The position numbers and the translations under genes were made by a program. This document shows positions 13,677 through 25,301 of a stretch of DNA of 64,000 nt, piece by piece. Under the pieces are notes generated by a model. It saw only the letters and a program-made list of their open reading frames with translations, was not told the origin of the DNA and did not search any database. Positions within the stretch are counted from its first letter, which is position 1. Each line of letters opens with the position of its first letter. Origin of the DNA: Lineus longissimus (lineage: Eukaryota > Nemertea > Pilidiophora > Heteronemertea > Lineidae); the NCBI RefSeq assembly GCF_910592395.1, contig NC_088324.1:2482001-2546000 (forward strand), written 5' to 3'.

Positions 13677-13986
13677 TAGACACTTCTCTATTATGTATAT
13701 TTTAGATTGCTCATAGCAGGTGACATTGAATTGAACCCAGGTCCTGTCGATCACAACCAAAACTCCAACAAAAGTCCACTCTCCTTTAATTTAACACTAA
13801 ATTCTGGTTTGAATAACCCAGGTATAAAGGAGATTCTAAACGTCTCGAATGTAAACTGGGATAGGCTTTCCACTGGGCTTGCTAGTAAACCCTGGAATAC
13901 ATTTCTAAATAACGAAGATCCAAAGCTGAGCCTTGAAAACTGGCTAAACCTTTTTGAAACCACCATTTAAGAGTTTATTCCTGTAA
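13677..13986 (+). pseudogene. Non-LTR retroposon remnant with 2A-like motif (unit 1 copy)
   Basis: The frame at 13707-13970 begins LIAGDIELNPGPVDH. DIELNPGP (13722-13745) is a canonical 2A ribosome-skipping signature (D-x-E-x-NPG-P), known near the N-terminus of some APE-type non-LTR retrotransposons of invertebrates. The frame is closed upstream by TAG at 13677, where unit 2 has TGG. Downstream it moves within about 50 residues into the linker that normally lies between endonuclease and reverse transcriptase, so the endonuclease is missing. It is interrupted at 13987 by a 1.5 kb insert, resumes at 15534-15665, is interrupted again by the P-type element, and ends at 26240-26550. Confidence 0.65.
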
Positions 13987-15533
13987 TGTAGCGCGAAACC
14001 TGTCCGAGCGGTAAAGCGTCAGTGATAATGTCCTGGAGACAAAGTCACAACCAAGTCAAGGCTTTTTATGGGGCAGTAGTTGTCACAACCTGGGGAAATC
14101 CAAGGACTCTGGTCCTCCTGATTTGATCTAGTAACCTGACTTCAGGGACATGTCCTCTATGTCTCTCATTCCAATATGAGAGACTGGGTGAGACTTGGGC
14201 AATGTGACCTGCTTTTGGTCACTGATATGAGTCCGGATGAAAACTACTACTAAGCTATCACAAAAGGGCACAACTACTTCATCTAACTAAATAGTTTTAT
14301 TATAACTCTCAAAACGCGAATGTCCATGTATTTACAACGGGTACAAAAAGGTTTCAATCAGATTAAACTAGGTGGTTGATGGCTGGATATAGGCTCATAT
14401 CCACATCTTCACCATTTATCAAACGGGTCAACAAATCTAAAAGTTCATGGAGGAAAGCAACCAGGTTTTCCAGTTCAATAAAAGTGCCTATTATGACTAG
14501 ATCATGAGCATAAACATGCACACTAGGTGCTGAATATTCAGGCATTTTATGACTGTTACACTTTCCCATAAATTGTATAAAAGTCAGTATATTACTCTGC
14601 CCCTTTTGCTGAACAAAGTCAACAATTCAAATTGCAAATATAATATAAAGATATCTTTAGGGCGCTTACCTGGCTAAATTCTATCAGTATCAGTGTGACC
14701 ACCTTCAAAGCTGTATTTGAAACTTGACTCACACAACAATCTCAATGCGCGACCAACATAGATGTAACATGTGGCTTGTTCTGCAATGTTGTGCAACTGC
14801 AAGCTAGGAGTATGTGACTGGGGTGAATGTCAACTCCGGAGGGCTAGAACCTCCTGATGCTAGATATGCTAGCACCCGATCTGCTCTCACGCCCAGTTGA
14901 TTAGGGTTTTATACCGAATCCACGGGGGTCACCCACGGACTACAGACCCTCGAAATGATAACAAAACAAACCCGTTTTGAAACATGTGCCAACTTTAGGC
15001 CCAAAGTACAAGGGATTCCCAAAAGTCACAGCTTTGAAAATGACACCAAAAGATGCTACAGATCTTTATGAAATAAGCCATGTCTTTGAAATAACTTTTA
15101 CACCAACATTTACCTGATTTAAAACACTTTGCAAAGTTACCACTGGAAAGTTCGTCACTCACAATCCAAAACAATGTGGAGGTCTGACGTCATCAAACAT
15201 GGGGGACAGCTTTCAGAAAGTCGCAAATCGCAACATAAAAATAGTGAAATACAAGCGTTCACCAACTTAACAACTTACCAGGAGGCTATCAATCAATAGA
15301 TTCCCAATGACAAATGTATCCCTAAAGTTTGACAGTCTAACTTGGCGCAGTTTTGATGAAAATAGACTTCAAACACGAAAATTTGCTCCAGTAAAAATGG
15401 TCCGGTTGTATATAAAATCCCGACCTGGAAAACAGGTACTTGCTGCACAGCGGGTGCATGTAAAATACGGACCCAGGAGTTGTCCTAGACGGAACGAAGA
15501 GGTGAAAGACTAATTTTGTTACACCTGTAAAAA
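13987..15533. mobile_element. Solo-LTR-like insertion, TGT...ACA ends
   Basis: The 1,547-bp insert begins TGTAGCGCG and ends TTGTTACA. It is flanked by CCTGTAA at 13980-13986 and 15534-15540, and unit 2 shows the uninterrupted sequence CCTGTAAAAAGG near 33403. TG...CA ends and a short duplicated target suit a solo LTR, but seven matching bases is long for that and no partner LTR or primer-binding site is visible. A tRNA-like A-box (CTGTCCGAGCGGTAAAGCG) lies near the left end. The 68-codon frame at 15307-15513 has no recognisable domain. Confidence 0.5.
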
Positions 15534-15665
15534 GGAGTTCTATTAAAGCCAGAGACCGATGTTGGATAACAGATTATGTTAAACATCAGATAAACGCTCG
15601 TCAACGTAAGTTCAACAAGGCCAAACGCTCTAACAATGATGGCGACTGGGACATATACCATAGAG
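15534..15665 (+). pseudogene. Retroposon remnant, middle piece
   Basis: Matches 33404-33545 of unit 2, the start of the region just upstream of reverse transcriptase (basic, with KARD/KHQINARQRKF-type residues). It is bounded on the left by the solo-LTR-like insert and on the right by the P-type transposon, whose target duplicate CATAGAG lies at 15659-15665. Confidence 0.7.
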
Positions 15666-16006
15666 CACAGGAAGTTGTACCTAGGGGGGCCGAAGGCCCC
15701 CTTAAGGGCCGAAGGCCCGAAGGATGGAAACGCTTTTTATGTCATGTGGAAAATGCACTACCGTATACGAAGCAGATTTTCGCAAAACACGACCTCACAA
15801 AAACACCCCATTTAGGACACAAGATCAAACTTTCTCGCACATAAATCATACTCTACACGATCTATGAACACAGAGCATTAGTATGCCACACTGATTTTGT
15901 AAAAAATCTTTCCTCTTCGCTCCGAAATTGGAGCATTTATCAGAAAATCGAGGCGCGACCTGCAGCTTTCAAAAAGTCAAGTTGTAATAGTGGGGAAGAC
16001 CTTATT
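15666..16006 (+). repeat. Left terminal inverted repeat of the P-type transposon
   Basis: 341 bp matching 24961-25301 in inverse orientation with very few differences. Just inside the end sit perfect GAA-loop hairpins (GGGGGCC-GAA-GGCCCCC, then GGGCC-GAA-GGCCC) at about 15686-15720. Confidence 0.85.
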
Positions 16007-16138
16007 CGTCTATAAATAAAATGAATGTGATTGGCTGTTGCTTGAAAGACGAAATCCCCGTGTGATTCCCTCGACACGTGATCGGCACGTGTGGATAAAA
16101 ACGCGCCAACATTCTAAATCGAAGCAAGTGCTGTAAAA

Positions 16139-19100
16139 ATGTCCGAATTGAATGCAGAACAGTTCCATGCTATGGAAATAGCAAGAACGGGTCACAGTCT
16201 GTTGCTTACAGGTCAATGTGGAACCGGCAAGACATTTTTAATGCGGTAAATATCAATGAACAATGACATGGTACTTACATGACTTAGGGAAATGTGATTC
16301 CAGGCAAGTTGATCACCAGCTCAGCACTATAATTCCTCTACCTTCACTTCCATCAATGCATAATACTAGTATACGTTCCTGGGGTAATATAATGTATATT
16401 TACTTGAAAGAGGCTTTAATTATATCAATTTATCAACTCCAGAATATACAAATGAGTCACTATGACCATGGAGGTATTATAAAGACTCATTCTCCTGTCT
16501 GGAAGGGTTTGTGGACCTACACCACAGCAAGCAACAACCTATCCACCAAAGTTTCCGGCTATGTTTAAGAAATATAGTACATATAGACACACCATTAGTT
16601 TCATGATGCACAGCAGGTCACATTAGAGGAACACAATTTAGACCCGAATGTTCTTTGCCAGCTTCTTGCTTTTCCAAGTTTGGTTGAGATGACAGGGTGT
16701 TGTGGCGTTAAACGGAAGAGCTCGTGCTCCGCCAGCATTTGACTTTCTCGATACAGTGACGTGGCTCAGGACGATGGTATTGATACCCGGGCCATACTGT
16801 CTAATCGTGGGGTTTGTGTTTAATCCGTTGAGAATGCCCCTTTGCTGGCAAAATATATTCTCGACCACATCAGAATTGAAGTAACCGGGGACGATTGACA
16901 CTCCCAAGCGTGGTATGACTCTGCGACACAGTCCTGTGAATCCTGTGATGGCTGAAATAACATCCTCTCTCGTCTGGACAGTCATGGCATTCTTTTTACA
17001 GCAGAGAAGTTTGGTTGATGCTATATCCGCCTCCCACGTTTTGAAGAAGGTCGCCACATCATCTAGGATATTAAGTCTTGGGTCAGTCACATCCCTGATT
17101 GGCCGATTGACGTCCGTAAATATTTCTACCACTTTAGACGTCTGTTTCAGTAGGTTGATGGTTCCACTGACATCAATTTCATTTTCCCCTTTTGACTGTG
17201 CTTTAGCCATCTGATAACGCTCCATCAGATGGAGCATATTCTTATCTAGTACGTCACATGCTAGTTTATTGCGCATCTTTGAAGCTGGTGTTATTTCCAC
17301 GTGTTCCTTAGTGAGAGCCTTGTGATATTTAAGCCCACTGTGAACATTGAACTTAAATGCCGCTTCAAAATGTTCCCAGACGATTTCCTTTCCTCCGAGA
17401 ACCAAGTAACGTCCAGGTGATCCCCTGTGTTTTGCCTTCGATGACTCAATGTTGTTGCGAACTTTCTTGATGACATGTTTGATATCCTGCATGATGCTGA
17501 TGTATCCTTCAGACTTAAAAATATTCCGTATGGTAAATTCAGCGGCTATCTGGTCAACACCACCAAATAAGATGTTAGCGAAAGACCTGTTAGTTGAAGC
17601 TCCATCCATGAGAGTGTACTCGACTGAAAACCCATACTCGTCTAATATATCCACTGCCTCCAAGAATATTTCCGCTAATTCGTATGCTTTTGCCGTATCT
17701 GTTGCAAAGTATGCGATTGGCCAACGGAAGCCATGAAATCCTTGAAACACTAACTGCAGGGCGTGTGTTGCCATTTTTATCTCCATTTTGCCATTGACGA
17801 TCGTCCTTATATCATCATTAACTTCTCCCACGTTGATGGCACCGACGAGCTGAAGTTGCGAACCTCTTCTAACAAACTGAAATAAAAATGTACCATGTAT
17901 ATAACGAGGCAAATAAAAGTTCGGTGGAATGTAACTTTTAGGACGAAATGGACATCATTTCCAATACTTCAGGCTCTAGTATTTTAGTGAAGACCATGGC
18001 TCCAGGATTTTGGCTAGAATTGGGAATCCTAAAGCAAGCTCAAAAACCTTTATTTCTAAGAGTACAAGCATGTTCCAATTATGGAAAAATTACAACCATT
18101 CATGATGTCGTCTTCATATTGCTGTCTTAGGTTGATTGTTTTATTTACCTGTAAGTCATCTTGAATCTGCATCTCATCGAGAATGAGACCCCCATGGCAA
18201 GCAATTCCGGATGCACCTGGAAAGGAAAGAAATTGGTGTATCATCTGAAGCAAGTTACTAGAAGGCTTATATCGATTTGGATTTGTATCTTAACATTTTT
18301 CAGAGAGCACAGTAACTGTACTTAAGTTAATTTCATCTCATTCAAACTAAGTAGCCTAAGACATAATGCTGAAGACAACTCCTGTATTTGGGGAACTTCA
18401 CAATGTACATCTCTTCTTGATGAAGACCTCCAGTTGGACCACAGTGCGAGTTGGACCCACGAACATTCATCAAAAATTAATTCAGTATTTACCCTGTCTT
18501 TTGGCTTCTTTTTGCATCCATTGTAAGTGTTGTTTGTTGAAGCCAGCTTCCTGTGTGATGATATTTTTGTAATAACGGAGAAGACGCTGTGAGGGAAGGA
18601 CCAACATCTCACTCCCCTTCAACTGGGAATATCCACGATTCGACGAGCAATATAAACCGAGCATGACACTTATCAGGTTTGGGTCCCATCGTCTTGTTCT
18701 CGGGTCTTTATTGTTACAGTTATTTGCCTGGGACTGAAGTAGAACATTTAGTTTTGAGGGAGCGTGGGGCATTACAGTTTCGAGGATGGCCTTCATGTCC
18801 ATGCTGTCCTCTTCTGTTAGTTCAATAGTTGGATTGAACACATAATCCTGCTCACGCGGCTCCGGGACTGCAAAGGCTTCAGTCTCTATTGCGTTGGTGT
18901 TTCGAAAAACTTCCTCTAGACCTGGTGCTGGTGGTAAGTTTTCTTTGCCGCTTTCGAGCATCTTTTCCCGCCAGACCCTTGAACTCTTCCACTTTCGGCA
19001 AGAAGGGCACACATCCGATGTTGATAAAACAGAAAGAATCTCCTTACGATTGACCGAGCTTCTTGATGTGCACAAACGTTGCGTCGACAATAAATAGCCT

Positions 19101-22100
19101 AAGCACAGTAAATTTGCATCGGAATAGGGAAGTAAACAATCAATCTCTAAATCGGCCGCCTGTAACTGTTTGCCCCTACAAAAAAAGTTCCAGCCGGTTT
19201 CTCCATAGGAGATGTCGCAGTTGTCGCGACCCACTTGACATCTCAAGCTCCTCTTTTCCACCACGGCACAATCCTTTTCTTTGACACGTTTTTCAATTCC
19301 GTAATAAATGTACACACTCCCTTGCGACTTTCTTTTAACCTTCATCTTTGGAAAGATTCGAGACACCATCTTCGCGAAGACAAGCTTGCTGTGCCGAAAC
19401 GAGGACGTTTGAGAATGGTGCTGCAATCGTAATAATAATAATAATATCAATAATAATAATAATAGGAATAGTTGACAATATCAAATATGTGTACAAATAC
19501 TAGTATGTAAAACAAGGTAGTCTCTTTAAGGTAATCGATAGGGACTGCCTTGTGGGTTCTCAAGAGTACATTCAGATTACGTTACGATGAGCACCACCTC
19601 ATACCGGTGATCTTACTTCCTTCACAAGAGCAGTGAGGTGCTTTTTGTGTTTTTGCCTTAAGCAAAAGCTCATTGAGTTTTTGCCTTAAGTCAAGTTTAC
19701 ACCTTTCTTATAGTCAGGAAATATCGGAATCATGTTAACTATGTCGTAGGCAGTTTTTAAAAGCTAACCTGTTCGTAATCCGTGTACATGTCCGAAAAGT
19801 ATATGTGACTGTCGTCAGTTTCTTCGCAAGCCTTGTAGTTGACCACAATCCTGAAAAATAATAACAATAAATCATACGTTTACAACGTGATGGCATGAGT
19901 TACAGAAAATCGAACGTATGGAACGACGCCAGCAAATTTGTGGTTGTGACATTGTCCTCAGAAGACATATATGTGACCAAGGATATCCTTGATGTGACCT
20001 GTTTGGTCCAAAAACAATTGATGAAATTAGCTAATCCACTTATTCACTTGCTGAAACGCAAATATTTGAAAAGTCGGCTACTTATATTTGTACCAATATT
20101 TAATCTTTCCAGGAAGATTGCCGAGGTGTTGCGTGATAGCGGAAAAAGGGTTGCCATTACAACGTCGAGTGGTATGGCGGCATCTAATTTTCGGGATGCA
20201 ATGACGATTCATAGGTGGACAGCCATCAATGACGGACGATTCACAAAGCCCGAGATCGTCCAGAATATGGCAACTAAAGATGGGTTTCTGGATGCCAGGA
20301 ACAGAATTAAAGAAACTGATGTGTTACTGATCGACGAGGTTGGCATGCTGTCAAGAAATATCCTGGAGACAGTCGAGTTTCTATGCCGAAAGGTAATTAG
20401 TGCTATCATCGTCACCATTCGAGAAACCATTGAACATTGATTCATTAACTTGGCGTTAATTCTAAGGGCTTTACTGAAGGTAGATAACGCCAAGTTAAGA
20501 GTACACCCAGTGTTAGCGACCAAATTTGTTTTGAACAACCAGGCCCTGGTTATAATTCAATTGAAATTATCTTCCAGGTTAGAGGAACTGACGTGGTCTT
20601 CGGTGGGATGCAAATCATAGCCAGTGGTGACTTCAAGCAGCTTGCTCCTGTCCCCAATATGCTTGTTGACGACGATGGCAGTTATTGTTTGTCTTCTTCT
20701 ATATTCGAACAAATGTTCCCCCACAAGATTAATCTTAACCAGGTAAGGATTTTTCTCATAATGTGTGATGGTTCAAAGAGTGTTCTTCATGTGAAGTAAA
20801 TTTCAGGATGTGCAAGTTACCATACTATAACATTGTTGGCGAACATTGTTTTCTGTTCTGCCGTAACATACTAGTATTACTCTTTGGATGGGCTATGTAA
20901 GAAGTCACAACACACCCACCAGCAGAACTTTTATAGTTGTCCATTGTCGCTTTTACAATGCTCAAGAGCTAATTTGCTTCAATAAAGGTGGTGCGACAAA
21001 ACGAGCCCGATCTGATCAAGGCTGCAAACGAACTTTGTGACGGCCAGCCATCAGCTGAGACTGAGGAGCTTCTGAAGGAGCTTGGGAGACCGCTCTCAAA
21101 AGAGCCTGTTAAACTATTCGGCACAAGGAGTGAGGTAGAATTTAACAACATGCGTGGTTTAGAAAAGATGAGAGGAGAAATGAAGTTATATCGAGCGAGG
21201 GACTGTGGTGAGTATATTATCATTTAGAACTAATGATATGGCCCATGATATGGCCAAGTTATCACTTCAAGTGTCTCACATTGATTGTAATAATCTTGAG
21301 TCTTGCCCGAAGACCGCTAATAACGGAAGGTATTTGATATTCAAAAGCATTATAATGTAGTAATCCGGTTGTGACTATGTCCTCGAATCGGACGAGCAAT
21401 AAGCCAAGTCAATCGGAACATACATTCTGCATGCTGGATACCACTATTGATATTGAATTCTGTCAGTGTCAGATCTTACCCGTTCATTAAAAGCATCTTA
21501 CCCACATTCCCAAAAAATGCTAATTTAAATTAATCCTACAATAATGATTATGATAATTTTCTTTAACAGGAGAAACACGTCTTCTGAAAAAATCACGAGC
21601 GGCAAAATTGCTGTATCTCAAGGTTGGAGCCCCTGTCAGCATCATTCGGAATATCAAAGGTGAGCGGAATCACATGAAAATATAACTTAGTTTGCGTTGT
21701 AAAGGCCGACACGAAATGACGACTGTGAGTTTTGCGAGATCAACGTTTACTGAAGGTGTTCACACATTGACGATTTGGAAAGCTCACCGCAATCCCCAAC
21801 GCAGGTTTATTTGTAGTACCGTACACCCAACACTGTCATTTATTTAATTCCTTACTGTCATTTATTTAATTCCTTACAGGTGGTATAACCAATGGAACAA
21901 GAGGCATCATCAAGAGATTAGATGAAGATGGACCCATCGTAGACATTCAAGGCAGGCTTATTCATTTGGAGCAGGAGATGTCTGACTTCTACGACAGGAG
22001 AGAGGGAAAGTCACGGGCTGTACGGTGGCAGTATCCGTTGCTTTTGGCCTTTGCGGTCACTGTACACCGGGCACAAGGCTTGACTCTTCCTGTCGTGGAA

Positions 22101-23985
22101 GTCGACTGCTCCGGGTTTTTTACGGCCGGACAGTTAGGGGTTGCCATCGGACGTTCCGTCACAAAGACTGGTTTGAGAATAATAAATTACAATAGCAGGT
22201 ACGGGACCCTTCGTCATAAACCAGAAGTATATGAATACTACGCCGAAATCAAAAACATGCAGCCAAGACAAGACCTGGAATGCTGTAGGCAGACAATCGA
22301 AGACGACCCCCTTGATAACGACACAGTTCGCCGTGGAAGGTGAGATTGAATTATCATTATCAATCACATTAACTAATCACAAAACTGAAATCACTAATTT
22401 TGATGAACATAAAGACACTAAAAAAACACGATTATAGATTGATTTCCTTTCCTATGGTGAAATTGCATGCTCTTTTGATTATACCAAGCACACTAAGTAA
22501 CCCATTATCTTATTATATTTCTATATGAATTCCGCCCATCTAAAACATTGTATTATGATAATTCATATATCTTATGCTCATTTGCAGCTACGAATGGACG
22601 CCTCCGGAGAGACCAACGGGGCACGTTGCTGCCGAGACAATCGAGTCTCCCTACAATCTAGATGAATTCGTAACTACTTTGGATCGGCCAGCACTATCGG
22701 AAACGGCTGCTATCATCATGGAAGCTAACAGTGAGGCCCTGCTTGGTTTTACCGCTACATGCTACTCTAAATGTGCCGAAATCATCAGAGGATCGATGCG
22801 ACGACCAGGCGAGTGGACGAAAGCGTGGACAGACACATTGGCTTTTTGTTCATCGTCTGAGTTTGTTGAACTCGTTGAGACTTTATTCTCATCGGGTGAA
22901 GAGGAGTCGCGAAAGGATGCGATAATGAAGTTTTCAAGTAAACTTTTATGTGGTTGTTCAAACAAAGCATCAAGTCAAAAGCAGAAAGAGTTGTAGCTGG
23001 AGGTGCAGCACCGTCTGTGGAGAACATTACCATTTTGAGCAAAGAAGCAAAAAGTAAAATCCGATATATTGGAGGCGCAACACTCTGGCGAACAACACAG
23101 TGCGCACGAAGATTATCAGCGACGGGTGATAAGATTTCGGAGTTAAAGAACTTTAACTACCTGAAGGGCAAGACTTTAGACGCGCTGAGAGTGACTGAGG
23201 AGGACGTGCACAATGATACAATGGACGATGACACTCTAGAATTCGTAGATTTTAAGCAACAGGCCAGCCATGGGCTATTCCACATGGGAGACAAACTTTT
23301 CGCCTTTTTCTGTGACTTACACCTTCGACTCCTGCCCTTCCTAAACAAAGCAGCTCTTGATAAACACAGTAAGAACCTTCACCAGGTAATAGACAATACT
23401 ATAGCTGCAGACGACAATCTTTTGGTGGCCTGGTTTGATGTATTTTCTGGTGTGGACCTACCCCTTCAGGTGACAGAACTTGAAGACGACATTGTAACCA
23501 CTATTCAGCTGGACATCTTCAATGCCGTTGTGAGCCATTACACGAAAGTTTGCCTACATGATGCCGCCCAGATCATTAAAGAGGCTATTCCCAGAACAAA
23601 GAAGTTAGCCCTTAGGAACAAAGTTGCGGCCCTAACGGAGGGTAAGACGTGTAAAAGGAAAGGAGACCAGGAAGAGGAGGATGTGCAACCATCTATGTCT
23701 AAAAAACCTAAGAAGCCACTAATGGATGACAGCTCATTCAAATGCCCAATCTGCCACAAGGCATGTTTGGATGAATCTGACGTTTTGAAGGACTCGGATA
23801 ACAGCATCGGCTGTGATATGTGTAACAGATGGTTTCACTGGGGTTGTGAATCTATATGCGGACAAGAACCTTTCCTCAAGTCACAGAACACGTTTTGGTC
23901 ATGCTCGATCTGTAAAACAAGCAAAGGGAAGGGAAAGGGGAAGGGGAAGGGGAAGGGGAAGGGGAAAGGGAAGATATCAAGGTAG
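16139..23985 (+). CDS. Pif1-like DNA helicase with C-terminal PHD finger, seven or more exons
   Basis: Exons read from GT-AG junctions with matching phase: 16139-16245, 20113-20392, 20578-20742, 20988-21207, 21570-21659, 21880-22339, 22588-about 22940, then a frame opening at 22948 and ending at 23985. Superfamily-1 Pif1 motifs appear in order: GQCGTGKT (residues 25-32, ATP binding), LLIDEVGML (Walker B), GDFKQLAPV, VVRQNEP, and FAVTVHRAQGLTL. The 3' part has a PHD-type zinc pattern (CPIC, CDMC, H-x2-C, CSIC) and ends in a KGKG tail encoded by a GGGAAG-like microsatellite. A shift of frame near 22938-22990 is either a mutation or an unseen splice. Pif1 helicases unwind DNA 5'-3'; a role in transposon repair or replication is my inference. 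Confidence 0.75.
16638..19850 (-). CDS. P-element/THAP9-type transposase, four exons seen
   Basis: Minus-strand exons with consistent GT-AG phases: 19850-19769, 19420-18493, 18216-18149, 17876-16638. Exon two ends with the region following RRWDPNL that in this family precedes the catalytic core (LPSQRLLRYY, GF). The small third exon gives LILDEMQIQ, the first catalytic Asp. The last exon holds the RNase-H-like core with GFRWPIAYF, MDGAST (second Asp) and DVVENIFCQQRG (Glu), then NTNPT. I see no N-terminal THAP zinc finger, so an upstream exon may be missing or lost; a CPSC-type pair lies mid-protein. The visible coding part exceeds 700 residues, close to family size, with no internal stop seen. 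It should cut and join the element's ends. Confidence 0.75.
19429..19465. repeat. (AAT)n microsatellite
   Basis: Imperfect AAT repeat in the intron just upstream of a transposase exon acceptor (minus strand). Confidence 0.9.
23923..23972. repeat. GGGGAA/GGGAAG microsatellite within coding sequence
   Basis: Repeat of GGGAAG/GGGGAA units translated as alternating Lys-Gly at the end of the helicase-PHD protein. Confidence 0.9.
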
Positions 23986-24960
23986 AGTGTGCGTGTATGC
24001 GTGCGTGTAGGTGGGGGGGGGGGGGGGGGGGGGGGTGCAGCATCGAATAGAATCGGAGGAACATATTATGTGCTTTGAATATCTGAGTTATTTGTGGACG
24101 TGGCTTCTCTAGGACGTTTTTATCTTTATACACTATTACCGGACACTTTTTTCCTGTTTCACAACCGACTGGGATACAGATCTGAAACACAGTGTTAGAA
24201 CTAACGTTACATGTACTACGTAACTTCTTCTTACTGACGAGTCAAAGGAGAGGATCGTTCTGCCGCATATCTGACGTCAAATATCACCCGTGCAACGTAA
24301 GTGCATTACATAAAAAAACATTTTATGTATGAACACATGTATGAATGCATGGCGTCACATCTAATACGTCTAGTGGATCAGGTCGTCACTGATAGTGTTA
24401 GATTCAGCACTCAATGTATACTAAATATATATATATATATATTCGTACGAGGATAAATTAGGCACAAATTGATATTGCATGCCTATAGCTGCTACCAAAC
24501 ACTCTCTTTAAGTTTGAGGGGCTGAGGGTTTGGATGAAACCACTTATATTACCAGCCTGTCAAGCCTTGTCAGGACATACCACAACCCTGTAAATCGAAA
24601 TGGGTTTGTGGTTCAAAGCAAACTCTAAGTTGCATAGCATGCTTGACACGCAACTCTGATGCGTAAAACATGTTTATAAGTGATATTTACCAGCCACATG
24701 CGTCCGATATCACGTCCATTGTAAATACTAAGGATAACACTACTTGTAGCACCGCGTGGCAATATCCCGCAATATTTAAATTTCCCGCAATATTCAACTT
24801 CAGGAACAAACTCGTATCCAGGTTATAATTTGTCAGACAATCAAATACTAGTGTGTGGTGAGATGAATACCTGGAGTCGAGATAACCCGTTTAAAATTGA
24901 TATCCAATTATTTTCTTTCGCTGGCTCATGTGACTGAATGACGTCACGATGTATTAATAG
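23986..24960. other. 3' noncoding region of the helicase gene
   Basis: Gene-free stretch between the stop codon and the right terminal repeat. It holds a 23-base poly-G run (24013-24035), a short (TA)n run near 24424-24443 and otherwise unremarkable AT-rich DNA. Confidence 0.8.
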
Positions 24961-25301
24961 AATAAGGTCTTCCCCACGATTACAACTTGACTTTTTGAAA
25001 GTTGCAGGTCGCGCCTCGATTTTCTGATAAAAGCTCCAATTTCGGAGCGAAGAGGAAAGATTTTTTTACAAAATCAGTGTGGCATACTAATGCTCTGTGT
25101 TCATAGATCGTGTAGAGTATGATTTATGTGCGAGAAAGTTTGATCTTGTGTCCTAAATGGGGTGTTTTTGTGAGGTCGTGTTTTGCGAAAATCTGCTTCG
25201 TATACGGTAGTGCATTTTCCACATGACATAAAAAGCGTTTCCATCCTTCGGGCCTTCGGCCCTTAAGGGGGCCTTCGGCCCCCCTAGGTACAACTTCCTG
25301 T
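24961..25301 (-). repeat. Right terminal inverted repeat of the P-type transposon
   Basis: Inverse copy of 15666-16006, ending CTAGGTACAACTTCCTGTG at 25301. What follows is not the expected target duplicate but an inverted copy of the left flank. Confidence 0.85.

Larger units (their letters stand above)
15666..25301. mobile_element. P/THAP9-type DNA transposon carrying a Pif1-like helicase gene
   Basis: A 9,636-bp element bounded by 341-bp near-identical inverted repeats starting CACAGGAAGTTGTACCTAG. It carries two genes: a minus-strand transposase with P-superfamily features, and a plus-strand Pif1-like helicase with a C-terminal PHD finger. The transposase gene lies entirely in the helicase gene's first intron. 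CA...TG ends and a 7-bp target duplicate (CATAGAG at 15659-15665 and 26240-26246) agree with the P superfamily. The right side is complicated by an inverted copy of the left flank (25302-26220) before a lone 19-bp end and the right target duplicate. Confidence 0.8.

Noticed and set aside
15307-15513. 68-codon frame with an exact inverse copy at 25455-25661
   Set aside because: The two copies are the arms of one inverted duplication, so their identity is not evidence of conservation.
19895-20106. Start of an open frame in front of helicase exon 2
   Set aside because: Lies upstream of a good TTTCCAG acceptor whose phase matches exon 1; considered intron sequence.
20446-20498. Inverted repeat TAACTTGGCGTTA/TAACGCCAAGTTA in helicase intron 2
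   Set aside because: Short single hairpin inside an intron, with no duplicate flanks; no support for a separate element.
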